Of a stretch of DNA of 64,000 bases, positions 23,101 through 34,502 are shown piece after piece. Where the stretch lies: contig JABRWF010000002.1 in the NCBI GenBank assembly GCA_018343915.1, forward strand, positions 3,658,001 to 3,722,000. Direction: 5' to 3'. Under the pieces are notes generated by a model that was not told the origin of the DNA, ran no database searches, and worked only from the letters and a program-made list of their open reading frames with translations. The stretch is from Agroathelia rolfsii (taxonomy: Eukaryota; Basidiomycota; Agaricomycetes; Amylocorticiales; Amylocorticiaceae). Within the stretch, counting starts at the first letter, position 1. Each line of letters opens with the position of its first letter. The translations under genes and the position numbers were made by a program.

Positions 23101-26100
23101 ATCAACAGCTTTTGCAATCTCATCGTTTTGGTCGCCATCGACTATTTCATCGGCTTTCTCAGTGATCTCCTCGTCCGCCATTACCTCTTCTTTGAGCTGT
23201 TCATCATCAGCAATAGCGTCGGAAACAGTACCCTGGCTATGAACGCGCCCATCAACCCCAAGAGAGACAACGAAATCGGCAACTTTGCTAGCCATGGCAA
23301 CATTGTGTGTCTAGTCAAACCGTCAGTTGATTAATATTATGCTCAAAGAATGGATGGTTGTCGAGTACTTACGACCAACAAGACAGTCCTTCCTTTAATG
23401 AGGTCGCCGGCAAAGCATTTGTTCACGATCCATTTGGCAGTGTGGACATCGAGAGCAGCCAGCACCTTCAGAGGAGAATATGTTTGCCTAAAAATCATAT
23501 AGAAACGTATACACGAGACTTACGTCGTCGAGAAGAAGAATCTCAGCGGAAGAGTAGATAGCACGAGCCAAAGTAATGCGAGCCTTTTGCCCTCCAGAAA
23601 GTGTAAGGCCCTTTTCTCCTACCTCAGTAACATCGCCAGCTTCAAACAAGGTCAAGTCACGCTCCAGGGCACATTGGTGCAGAACTATACAAAACTCAGA
23701 AACCGGTCAATATCATACGAAACTAAGATCAAATCACCTTTCTTGTAACGTGCTTCATCATATGGTGAGCCGAAGAGAATATTTTCCTAAAATAGTTCAT
23801 GAATGAGCTTTCTTAGGAATGGAAAGACTTCGTTGCGGTCTTTACCTTGATGGTCTCGTTCTGAACCCAGCTCTCCTGGGCAGCATAAGCAACACCACCA
23901 TTGCGAGGAAGATTGTACCATGATGAGGGGCCGGTTGGCGCAAAATGCAATTCACCTGATAGTTCAAATGAGAACCTTGGTGTAAATCAACTGAGAAAGA
24001 ACCCATAACATACCCAGCAATGCCATAAGAAGCGACGTCTTTCCGGATCCTATCGATAATTGAGCAACGCGCAGGTTAACTACCCTCTACAGCCTACGTA
24101 CCAGTGGGACCAATGATGATGTTGAATGAGTCCTGCTTAAAGAAGAGCTCGCCATCGATCCGAAGGGTGAACCGACGTTTCGACGGTGTGGACGTTCCAC
24201 TATGACTCGAGTTGCTCCAGGTGAATACAGAGTCGCTGAAGCCAATCACCTGCTCGTCTTGGGGCGCGGCGAATGCTAGATTTTCAATGGTCTCGTCGTT
24301 AACCGTAGGAGTGAACTCGTCCAAGAGTTCAGTCTGCAGGAAATATGAGAAAAGTGTCCGAGTGCCACCTCACAACGGATACAATGCTACCCAATCGTGG
24401 TGGGAATATACCCGAACAATGATGTAGAAGGTGAACGTCCAGTGCTTGGCGATAATAGCACCGGACATGGGATATAATCCCATCACGACTGAACAGCATT
24501 TCTCCCGCTGTGTGGGCGATTAAAGGAAAGGAAGCGCACCTCTCGCAAGAACTCGTCGATACGGTCAACGGAGACCTTAGCTAGGGGAAAAGATGAGCTC
24601 GGGTTTCTGGGAGAACGATAAGCACATACCATTGATGATATTAGGAATGAAGTAGAAGAGCATAAATAACTGAAAGAGATATAAGTGATGGATCGAGGGT
24701 GCAAGGGATCGGTAGGATTACTTGTGAACGCATCATCTCAAATACTAGATAATAATGTCGATGAGCACACTGAGACTGAACAGTACGGGCTACAAGCACG
24801 ATGGATTTGGACACAAACAGTCGTCGCTTTTAGCAAATCACAAGACTATGCCGACTTCTGGTTGGGTAAAGGCGACGACCATGTATACAAGCCTATTGTG
24901 TGTAAAAAAGGAAGGGGAGGGACATACCAGCCATGGATGAGAAGACAATCGACGCTATGATGCACAGGTAAGAAATGAGGTTTCATTGATCGATGTACGT
25001 GCTTCTGCTTACCTGCCAATTCGCGCTTCATGATGACAGTCTGAAACATAATCGGTATCTGTTTTTAGCACTTACAGAACCATTTAACTTACGAAGGTTG
25101 TGAAGGTTGCAACTGTGCAATAGTTGTATCAGTTTACCACTCGGATAATAAAGGTCAATCCAACGTACTCATGATAGCAATCGGGATTAGGAAGCTAGAA
25201 TATTTGAAAATCTTGTTAGTTTTGGAACAAAGCACGTACACATGCACTCCTTACTTGATGTTTCCGTTCGCCAACTCCAGAAGTTGGCGCTTCCAGAGTA
25301 CTTTTAGTTCCTCTTGACGTTTCTCCTGAATCCTTTCATTCATCTTTTTCTCCCAACCAAAGAGCTTGATCATGCGAATAACATTCATAGCTGTGAAGCA
25401 ATTAGTGTCACAAGATAATCATCGTGGAAGAATAAAAATCACGAACTTTCGGTCACAACTTGTACCCGAGCATCGGTCTAGGTTGTGTTAGAAACCAATA
25501 TTCGAAGATCAAGCCAATGGCTTACCTTTTGCATGCGTTGACGCTGAGTGGCTTGAAGAAGACTCGCTACCCAACCCGGTACAGGCAACAAGAGGAGCAT
25601 GACGGCCATACCAACGAAGGAGCTGGCAAGTTGCAAGGGTTAGTTATCTTATCGGCAGAAATGCGATTGATATGTACCTCCAGCCAAGGTAACCTATTAC
25701 ATATCGTTAAGTTGACCGATATTCGATGTTAATGAAATGTTGTAACTCACTGTAAAGGAAGACGATGCAGAGTAGCACTTGTAGGGGTGTGACGAGGACT
25801 GCAATAACGTGTGAGACGACGAAGCCAACTGGAAACATATTCCATGCTCACAAACAATGAGAAAATCGCGGCCTTCTGTAATGTTTGTCAAGTCACTAGA
25901 CACGAGATTGTTGATCTTTCCGACAAGATTTCGGGAGTCAATAGACTTAGGAGCAGGCGCCTCGCTGGGCTTATCTGCCTTTTGCTTTCCCTTAGCGGTT
26001 GTAGAAGAAGTGACGCTCTGGGAGCTGCCCTGAACGGTTTCGTCATTTGTACTGGTTTCACCATCATCATTCGCAGTACTGCTTTCGGCGATGGAAGCTG

Positions 26101-27677
26101 TGTCTGGGGTAGTAGCCACTGACGAGCTGGGAGTATTCGGTTTGGAGTCTCCGGTATCCGCCTTCATGCGAATGCGCAAGGAGTGCTCGAAAAGCAGCTG
26201 AGTCAGGATCGATTCGCAGCGAACGAGAGTACGGGTGCTGAAGAAAATATACATTTGCCAGCAGAACGAAGAGATCATGGGACCAAGGAAGAGCCAAATA
26301 ATCCAGACCCAAGGACGAACGACAACTCCTTCACCACCTTGTTCGATGTAACGCAAAAGGTGATTAATTCCAACTGGACTGGCAAAGCCCATGATGACCT
26401 GTTACAATGTTACAACAGTCTATCTTGTTAACAGAAATATCGTACACACTTTGGAGGAAATCAGGATTGCCTGAACAATGTATTCCTTATAGAAGGTAGT
26501 CAAGATGCCCCACAAGAGATACTTGCGTTTACCGGGGAGCGAGGGATCTATGTGACGGAAGCTTCTTTCTCTTAGCCATTTACCTTGGTCGTAGTCTGCC
26601 AGAGGAGGGAGCATATCATAAGGCAAATGTGGAAGACGATAAGCCTTGAAAATGATATCATCGAGGAAAGCCCAGGAAACAAAGGAGGCTAGGGATGCTG
26701 TTTGCTCGAGGTTAGGTTCCTTGGGCTCCTGCAATTGACGTTAGATATACTGAGCTAATACAAACTCATTACGAATGGTACTGACTGTCGGATAAACAGG
26801 TACGTATAGCCGAGGAATAAAGAGTGGTACGACAACAGCGGCAAGTGTGAGGATGGCAACTTTGGTCCAGATGATCCAGCCCTCTTTGATATCAGCCGGC
26901 TGTAGCGTGAAGGTGCCCAGGGGCCAAATGTCGCGGTAGGCAAATACAGCCCATGTGATGAGTAGGACTGAAGCCAAGTGACGTGATACAAGTGCGTTGA
27001 GCCGCCTGCGTAGCGTGATAGAAAAGAATGCAAGTAACGATGCGTAGGTCTGCAATATGAGTTTAGTAAAACGCTTGAATGGGATAGGTTAATAATAAGT
27101 ACATAAGCGAAGATCACCGCTACTTGAAGCCACTCGGCAGCGTTCAGATAGCGGGCATTGCTGCCGGGCGTAGCGCTTTTGTGCTTCTTGCTCTGTTTGC
27201 CAGACGTCGCGATGACTCCCTCTTCCTCGAGAATAAAGGTCGCAATCGAAAAACCAAGCAAGGCCAGGACACTGAGGAGGCGTATGGTCTTGTAAATAAA
27301 TATGACGGCCCCTCCTTGACGGCGAACGTGATGCTTGACATCTGAGAAGAAACCAGAGGCGTCATCCGATGGCTCGTCAAAGTCGTCATCCTGCACTTCG
27401 GAGAAATGGGAGGGGAAGTGCTTATGCAAGAAGTTGCGAAGGAAATTGGACGTCAAAAAGACATGCAAGAGCAGCGAGACGGCAGAGAGAGCAGTGACAT
27501 ATGCGGGTATGATGAGTGTACTTGTCCAGACATTGCTGTCGCTAGTCACAGGATTCCGGGTATAAGGACGACGTGGATATTAAGATGTGAACGATAAGTA
27601 ACATACACTGTTGTTTTGCCAAACACTGAGAGGGGAACATCGCTAAATATGACCTGAGCAAACGCGTCGTGCCCCAT
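20151..27677 (-). CDS. ABCC-type (MRP/Ybt1-like) full-length ABC transporter, many exons
   Basis: An ATP-driven exporter of conjugated organic anions or drugs, at the plasma or vacuolar membrane. The inferred first exon reads [20 protein letters not shown] (27677 down) and joins to [20 protein letters not shown]. Order on the minus strand: a TMD0-like set of helices; [18 protein letters not shown] leading into TMD1; a Ser/Thr-rich cytoplasmic insertion; NBD1 with split Walker [17 protein letters not shown] and signature [19 protein letters not shown]; an acidic linker; TMD2; and NBD2 with [18 protein letters not shown] and Walker [15 protein letters not shown]1 Walker B ends LLLDDV: an Asp replaces the catalytic Glu, the normal asymmetry of ABCC proteins. 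The stop is at 20151-20153 after AKAAGQA. More than 25 short introns are needed; I saw no frame-breaking lesion. Confidence 0.9.
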
Positions 27678-28113
27678 GGTCACCAACGCACAAACAGAGA
27701 CTACGGTGGTCGCTGTTGTGGTTCAAGACTGACTCAGAGGAGGAAGAGACACAGCGGCCGCGTGAGTTTTGTAGTTCGGTGCCGTGCCTGAGATCAAGCG
27801 ATCAAACTTCTGTATCAAATCCTTCTCCCCGGTCCGGAGATTGTGGTGCCCGAGGAGTACCATTTTAGGTAGCTCCGGTGCTTGTTTCGGGAGAAGTTGC
27901 TTCCAGATATGGGATGACCGTGTGGTGGTCGATCACGCTGCCGCCGAGCGCGCATTCCTGGGGCAACTCACTATAGCTCCATCTACGACGCACTCACGCT
28001 GCCTGGGACTGTACACACACACACTTTTACACCCACTTCACCTTTAAACGACTCGGGCAACAAAAAGGGATATCCTGCTACATACGAATTAGACCACCTA
28101 TCAACAGAAACCA
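27678..28113. promoter_or_regulatory. Bidirectional promoter region, ABC transporter / F-BAR-RhoGAP
   Basis: A 436-bp interval between divergent starts. It holds a CA dinucleotide run (about 28014-28024) close to the RhoGAP gene. No clear TATA box on either side. Part of it reads as an open frame by chance (27784-28047), which I do not accept as a gene. Confidence 0.4.
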
Positions 28114-31100
28114 ATGGCGGACGATGAAACCCCATCCTCGTCCAGGCCCTCCCTCTCTGAAACTCGCGACACCGCTCCGAGTCAACAGGAACCTATAATC
28201 CCATTGTTCAATCAACATCTCAAGATCTTTTCCAACTCTTACCTCAGCTTCTTCGAAGAAAGGTATATAAATCCTTATCTGAACTTCACAGTTCAATTCT
28301 TATGATAGATCGCAGACGAAAGATAGAAGAGGCATAGTGTGTCTGCCTTTTATCTGGCATTCTTCGTTGTTTTTAAATGGAATCGTGTTATTTACTCCAG
28401 CGTGGAATCTCTCACAAGGCTATACAAGAAAATAAAGGCCACAGATGCGTACTTTGACACGAACAGTCGTCCCAGCACTTGTCGTACAGCGTGGAGCGAG
28501 GTTCGGGATAACGTTGAACGAGGTACACTTTCTCAAGCCACCGCTTTTTTCAGAAGCTTTTAACTCACCTTGGTCCTAGAGGTCCAGACGCGACAGGCAT
28601 TTATCAACACCCTAACCATTGATGTAGTTAATCCACTGTCAAAAATGACGGTATGCGGAGATATCAAATCGGCTCTCACGATACCACTAACGCGCGTCGT
28701 TGCTCAGGAAACGCAGGAACGCACGCGAAAGCGGATCAAAGAAGATCTGAAGTCGTCATCTGCAGACTACAATGACTACGCCGACAATGTCTTGCCTAAG
28801 CTCAAGCGTACCTATCTTAAGAAATGTCAAGACGTCGAGGTCTGCCGGTTTAATTGCATTCATTTGTTTACGCCATCAAACCTATAAACATTACAATACA
28901 GGACCATAAATCTGCTTCTGCTGCCCACGCAGCCATAGCCCCTCCTTCGGCGCCAAGTCAATCATCAGAACAAGTCACCTCGCCCACATCCAAACACAGG
29001 GATTTATCCGCCGGGAGACCATCCGTCACAGCGCCACAGCCCTTGCGGCCGCTTGATCGACGACCCTCAGGAAGCATGCCGGCCAGAAATCGCTCTCCCT
29101 CAGGGACAACAACTGCACTTTCTGATCTGGCTCATCAAGGTGCGTCTTTGCCGAAGAAACATTCATCTATCGGAGTTCAATTTGATCCATACATTCGTAG
29201 GAAAGAAGCAGCTGAATCAGCTGAGAACCTTCCTGGACAAGAGCAATACTGTCAAAGATCTAGGAGGCAGAGGTGACAACAGTGCACTACGCGCTGTGCG
29301 CTCCAAGCGCGAGGCTGACGAAGCAGACAAGGAATACCGCCGTGGTGTGCACTGGCTAGAGACATTACGCTTGCGAAAAATGAAAATCATGGAAGCAGCC
29401 TATACTGTAGTCATTGTCTCGACACTCTTTTTTCATCATTTCTGACATCCAGTTCATAGAGCCTGGAAACATTGGTTCAGGAATCAACACAGACGATCAA
29501 ACAAGTTCTCGAGAAATACACTGATAACATGGCGTAAGCATCTCTATTTGCTGAGCTGTTTTCTGAAAAAACCCATCAAAATAAACAAATCAAGGGCCAC
29601 GACAACGACCCAGACACAGCTGACTACCCACGTACGCGGCATTGTCGAGAAAATTTCTCCTGAAAGGGACGCTTCCATAATGGTCAAAAAGAATCCCAAC
29701 TGGCTCGACAACGCAATGCCAAATCCGATTTACTATTACAACTACCGCGTAGGAGAGTGCAAAGACCTGATCTTCGGTGTGGGTTTGACGGACTACGCCA
29801 CATCCAAAAGTTTGGCCGAGGGTGATATTCCAAGGATTGTGCAGCTATGTGTCGACGAGGTCGAACGCCGTGGTCTTGAAGCAGAAGGCATCTATCGGGT
29901 ATGTATATTATATTGGCTTATTACGCAGAAAAATTAGGCATTAATCTTGTGATAGGTTTCCGGCCGGCATGCTGCCGTTCAAGAGGTTTGTCTCCATGAT
30001 CGATCCAGTGATCTGCCCTACCGAAGCTAGCATAACCTTCTTTGCAGTTGCAGCAACGAATTGAGAGGAATGAACAAGCTTTCCGGTTCAATCCCAACAC
30101 TGATGATATATACGTCGTTTCTTCACTTCTCAAGGTTATTCTCCTTACGTTCATGTTTGCTTCTTTCTCACGAAGATAAATCTAAACAGCTATATCTTCG
30201 GGAACTTCCAGAACCACTATTCCGGTTCCCAATACAAGAAAGGTTACAACACTCAAAAGATAGGGGTAGGTGTCATCTATATTCTATTTTTCCCCGCCTT
30301 TTAATCACTTATCTCCGTATTCCCAGAGGACCATGTGGCGGATAACTTTACCCTTCTGAGATCAAAGATGCGCCGCCTTCCCCATGTACATCAGGCAACA
30401 TTGAAAGCGATTCTTGAGCATTTGTCCAAAGTTGCTGCTGCCTCTGAAAAGAACAAGATGGATCCCAAAAACCTAGCCATCATTTTTGGGACAGTCATCT
30501 TTGGCGAGGATGATATGCCCAAAAACGGAGATCTACTCAATCTGCCCTCCACAAAGGTATTTCCAGCACCCGATGACAAAAACCACTGTTTGTGCCTAAC
30601 GCTTACGCTTAATCAATTAGGACACACTGATAGAGGATCTCATCATCTACTCACATTTGCTATACGACAACCGCCCTACACCCCCGGGATCGCCACCTCT
30701 ACCAGCTGCTCCTGCCGACGAACCCATGCCTGTCTATTCGTACGGCTCGACCCACACCAAAGTAGCCACCGTACCCCCACGAGCCAGACCCCCTCCCCCG
30801 GGTCCCGCCGCCGCAGACACGTCTGCACAAGATTTTACACCCAAGCTGCCACCACGTCCCAGCCATAGCATCCATCCCTCATCCCGCATGAGCATGAGCA
30901 TCAACCCGCCCGGCCAACGCCAAGACAAGGAGCAGCAACAACAGCAAGGCTCCTCGCCCCCACGCTCATCGTCCACAGCTTCATCCTCATCTTCGCCATC
31001 ACCTAGCGCACCTCACCCGCCCGCGATCAACACGCGGGATCTGCGGTTGCCACCCCAGGGGGCCGCCATGGCGCGCACGGACTCGTCTTACATGTTGCCG

Positions 31101-31265
31101 AGCAGCGCCGACTCGACTAACTCGTATGTCTACATCCCGCCTCCTCAGTCGGCGGGGGCAGGGGCGTCCCCGAGCTCTCTGGCAGATTCGTCTACGGCAG
31201 AAGCAGCGCAGTATGCCGCCTATGGGCCTACTGGCACTATACGACCTGGTACGGCATCTGGATAG
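28114..31265 (+). CDS. RGD1-like: F-BAR plus RhoGAP protein (Rgd1-like)
   Basis: It binds curved membrane through its F-BAR domain and switches off Rho GTPases. Exons inferred near 28114-28261 and 28308-28331 join as FFEERRKIEEAY, then VESLTRLYKKIKATDAYFD, a classic F-BAR start. The F-BAR continues with RKRIKEDLKSSSADYNDYAD and, after a Ser/Pro-rich insertion of about 75 residues, KEYRRGVHWLETLRLRKMKI. The RhoGAP domain begins VGLTDYATSKSLAEGDIP. Its arginine finger is in EGIYRVSGRHAAVQELQQRI, and it ends near NLAIIFGTVIFGEDD. The C-terminal third is a disordered Pro/Ser tail with polyproline, polyQ (EQQQQQG) and PPxP motifs, possible SH3 targets. The architecture equals yeast Rgd1, which acts on Rho3/Rho4 in polarity and the cell-wall integrity pathway. 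The stop at 31263-31265 follows GTASG. Confidence 0.9.
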
Positions 31266-31711
31266 CTGTTTTATAAGTATACCATCGCACCCGCCGTGTG
31301 TAGATTGGCTGAGAAGTGCTATTAAGATGTTGTTTTATGATCCTTAGACTTTGTTGATTTTGTCATATTCGATGATACCCTCAGCCTGTCTTGGCTTTCT
31401 TTTCTTTTTTAAAAAAGTTGTATCACTGTTAACTTTCTTTTTTTGACTCTTATGAACACGGGAATCGAGCTGGGCTTCTTATTTTGTAAATTCCAACTAT
31501 TTTGAATGTTTATGTTGGATAGACAGTACGCATTTGATTGATACTTATGATGCATTTTGGAGTGGTGCAGTATTATATTACTACTACTCGTATATCATGT
31601 ATGAAATATAATCTAAGCCATGGAAGTAACTCTACTAGCGCTGCCTGATGTTGTTATCTAAAAAATAAAGCATCTAAGGACGTATGGTTCACGGAGAAAA
31701 AAAAACTCCTA
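31266..31711. other. Convergent 3' intergenic region, no gene
   Basis: It separates the end of the RhoGAP gene (+) from the end of the ATP11 gene (-). AT-rich, with T and A runs suited to polyadenylation on both strands. Nothing coding is seen. Confidence 0.55.
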
Positions 31712-32957
31712 TTATGCCGTAAGCTTAGACTGCTCTAGCAATTCCTCCCACTTAAATTCTTCCGGCTTTTCATGGAATGTCTTGAGCAGCCTTTGGGTAG
31801 CAGCATCACTGCCTCCTTCCTGATTCCACAAATAAAACTTCTGCAAGCCCATAGCAAGGATCTGCGCCTCCTGCTGAGGAAGCATGAACCCTTGACCACT
31901 CTTCGACGGCGTGATCTCGCCGCGGAGGAGTACCACGCCGTGTGACTCAGCCAGGTCGGTGTAGTTTGTGATCACGAGGTAAGGGGTTGCGAACGAGCCC
32001 CGGAGCTTGTACTCCTCAAGGGAGGTGAATAAGATCGCCGACGTCCGTGGGTTTTTCGTACTGGACGCAGTGGTGGGAGGCGCGAACAGGTCTGGCTCAG
32101 ATGCCGAGGGCGTGGGCGGAGCATCGAAAAAGTCCCATTGCATGAAGAAGAATTCGTGCGCAGCAGATTCGTCGTCTGGTTGTGCACCCGTGCTTGCGGG
32201 AGCCTGACGGGGGAGAGGGAACACAAACGCGGGGTAGCGCGACGCGACTTCTTCCATGCGCTTATAGAGGTCAAGTGGGATGGATGCGCAGATGTAACCT
32301 GCGCCTGTGCCGCCAGAGCGGGAGGCGTGGTATGCTTGCCATAGGGCAGAAATTTGCGCGGGTGTATGAGAGGTCTCCATGAGTTTTTGAAGGTTCAAAA
32401 TGGTGTCGAGAGGCTGTATGTATTACGCACAATGAATTGGTCGTTCGATGAATGTAAAGGCATACTGGTACATACCTTAATAGGAGAGCCATCTTTGCGT
32501 ATTGCAGGCTGGGGGGCTGCTGCCGGCTTTGCTTTTGACACAGACCCACCCTCTGTGGGCGTATGTTTTTGGGCCTCGGACGAAATGGCTGCAGCTTTGG
32601 CCGCTATTTCTTGCGACCTAAGTTTCTCCCTCTCTTTGAGCTTTTCCATGGCCTTCGCTCTGAGTTCTTCAATACCGACACCGTTCCTTGTTTAAATAAT
32701 ATCATAGGTCCAACGTCCTGTGAGACATTTGATCGCCTTCACTACCTGCATATTTTGGTAACCTACTCTTTTGCTTTGGTTGCTAGTCGCTCGGCATATT
32801 TGGCTTGTGTGAGCTCTCGTATTGATGCAGAGTTATTGGGCTCGGTATGCTGAAGCAAACGTCTAGAAGTCGAAAAGCATCTTTGCGAGAGAAAGGATTT
32901 AGATGGAGAGAAAGTGTGAACAGCAACTCGAGAGCGGAGAAGACGACTTGGATTCAT
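31712..32957 (-). CDS. ATP11: Mitochondrial F1-ATPase assembly chaperone Atp11 (ATPAF1)
   Basis: It binds F1 beta subunits in the matrix and prevents their aggregation before alpha-beta assembly. Three exons. The first (32957 down) encodes MNPSRLLRSRVAVHTFSPSK and an RRLL stretch: Arg/Ser-rich without acids, a good presequence. The second encodes a Lys/Glu/Ala helix (MEKLKEREKLRSQEIAAKAA). The third carries the core: LMETSHTPAQISALWQAYHA, YPAFVFPLPR, EFFFMQWDFF, LFTSLEEYKLRGSFATPYLV and LAESHGVVLLRGEI, all typical of the ATP11 family. The stop at 31712-31714 follows EQSKLTA. It points the same way as the next gene and is convergent with the RhoGAP gene. Confidence 0.93.
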
Positions 32958-33175
32958 GGTCAGCTAACAAGCCTGAGATCATGTATTCATGCAATTGCCG
33001 CGGCGTTGATCCATGTATCGGAATCTGACGCGATTGGCCGAAGTTGATGTCCACCAGCATAATTATTCAACCAAGACTAACTCGACTTTTCTCAACTTTA
33101 ATCATATCTTATAATCCACGTCAAATACATGTATATAATACACCACTCTGATATTTCCACATCCAAAACAAGCTG

Positions 33176-34171
33176 TTATCGCATGAAACGGATTATATGC
33201 AGATGCTCCCGGCCTGCTCTACGATGCAGAGATACCTAAATGTAATGCTCGGCTTATGATACATTCTTGAATGATAATAATATCCATACCTCTCCAATTA
33301 ATTGATGTCTGTCTCTCATGTAGGAAATTATTCCGGGTATGTTGTTCTCCTTGACGGCCACAAGATAAAATCGGCCAGTGGTTGACAATAGTCCCTTCAG
33401 TGAGCGTATTAGACATGAAACAGAATCAGAAAGACGGTGATCAACCTCCACAGAATCTAAAAATGGGCCAGTGACATTCATGCCTAGGGAACCGCCCGCC
33501 CAGGCACCAGCAATTCCTGCGCCAGCTTGCGCATAAGCGGCTTCTTCGTCAAACGTGGGAACATAAGGCGGGTTGAAAACGACCAGATCCACAGAATGAG
33601 CAAGCCTGGACCTGAGCGGAGTATCTAACGAGGCTATCAATGGGTTAAGAGAAATCTACTTTGCGGAAGCAAGTTAATGGTCATAAATCATATTTAGAAG
33701 CGAGGAGACGGATACTTTGTTTTGAGAACCAGTAGCTAGTGTACAGCGCGCCGCATGTGGATTGATATCAGTGCAAAGCAGTACTAAGCCAAAAAAAAAA
33801 TGCGTTGAGAGAGGGAGAGAACGGAATGGTCAGCGATCACAACTTGCATGCATTGGAGGAGCCAAGGATAGTGCCTATAAATGAGGATACACAGCCAGAG
33901 CCAGACCTAAGCACAGGCAGAATTCAAGGATCTCGCCTAGGAATAAATTGTGTGGCCTAACCCTATCTCCAAGCATACTTTCGGCTTCAATTTTTTAAGA
34001 TCCTCTGCGTCTTGTTCAAGAGCATCAAGTAACAAAAACGTATCCTCTGTTTATAACTTCATTTGGGTGCATGACTGGGGTAAAAAGGCAATGCACAGAC
34101 AGACCAGCGGGCTCATAGATGAGGTCGTAATCACTCGGCTGTAAATGTGAAAGATCTGGGGTTGGAATCAT
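33176..34171 (-). CDS. MTQ2: eRF1 glutamine N5-methyltransferase catalytic subunit Mtq2/HemK2
   Basis: An S-adenosylmethionine enzyme that, with Trm112, methylates the GGQ glutamine of the release factor eRF1. The chosen start gives MIPTPDLSHLQPSDYDLIYE, the conserved N-terminus; an upstream in-frame Met adds 15 unlikely residues. Then EDTFLLLDALEQDAEDLKKL, a SAM-binding loop spanning an intron (CLEIGSGSGCVSSF type; the junction is inferred), LLCTDINPHAARCTL and the catalytic NPPY motif in VDLVVFNPPYVP. The final exon was found by splicing after HQLIGE into a short exon that ends REHLHIIRFMR, stop at 33176-33178; without this splice the protein would end in an unrelated VWILLSFKNVS. About five exons. 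Confidence 0.88.
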
Positions 34172-34277
34172 GAGAAGATGATGATCATGGTGAACACAAC
34201 GACCGAGACAATCCATAGCGACATTGTTAAGGCAAAATTATGAGTAATAACAATATGTAAGTAAGGCGAGCCAGTGC

Positions 34278-34360
34278 GGCTTTGTAGTGTAGCGGTTATC
34301 ACATGAGATTCTGATTACGTAATCATTCTCGGAATGCAGGTTCGACTCCTGCCAAGGCCT
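34278..34360 (+). tRNA. tRNA-Gln(CUG) with an 11-nt intron
   Basis: The acceptor stem GGCTTTG pairs with CAAGGCC (one G-T wobble); the D arm has GTG/CAC around AGCGGTTAT; the anticodon stem TGAGA pairs with TCTCG (one G-T wobble). The T arm GCAGG-TTCGACT-CCTGC is perfect. The loop is 18 nt: TTCTGA, then an 11-nt intron TTACGTAATCA after position 37, then T. Anticodon 34-36 is CTG. A box (TAGTGTAGCGG) and B box (GGTTCGACTCC) are present and a T-rich Pol III stop (TTTTATTTT) follows at once. It lies between Mtq2 (-) and the Nudix gene (+). Confidence 0.88.
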
Positions 34361-34369
34361 TTTATTTTG
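34361..34369 (+). terminator. RNA polymerase III terminator of tRNA-Gln
   Basis: TTTTATTTT begins directly after the discriminator base of the tRNA, the standard oligo-T stop for Pol III. Confidence 0.7.
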
Positions 34370-34502
34370 GCTCTAGCGTGGCAATGAGTTTCCATAATAG
34401 TTCTGTTAGCCACTGACGCCGAGACTGACGTCTTCCCCAACGTTTTCAATCCCAAGGTAGCCCATTGGCAGTCAACGCCTGTTTTGTACCACAACCACGA
34501 CC

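Noticed and set aside
33254..33290. Mtq2 ending in VWILLSFKNVS
   Set aside because: Splicing after HQLIGE to a downstream exon gives the family-typical end REHLHIIRFMR, which is more likely.
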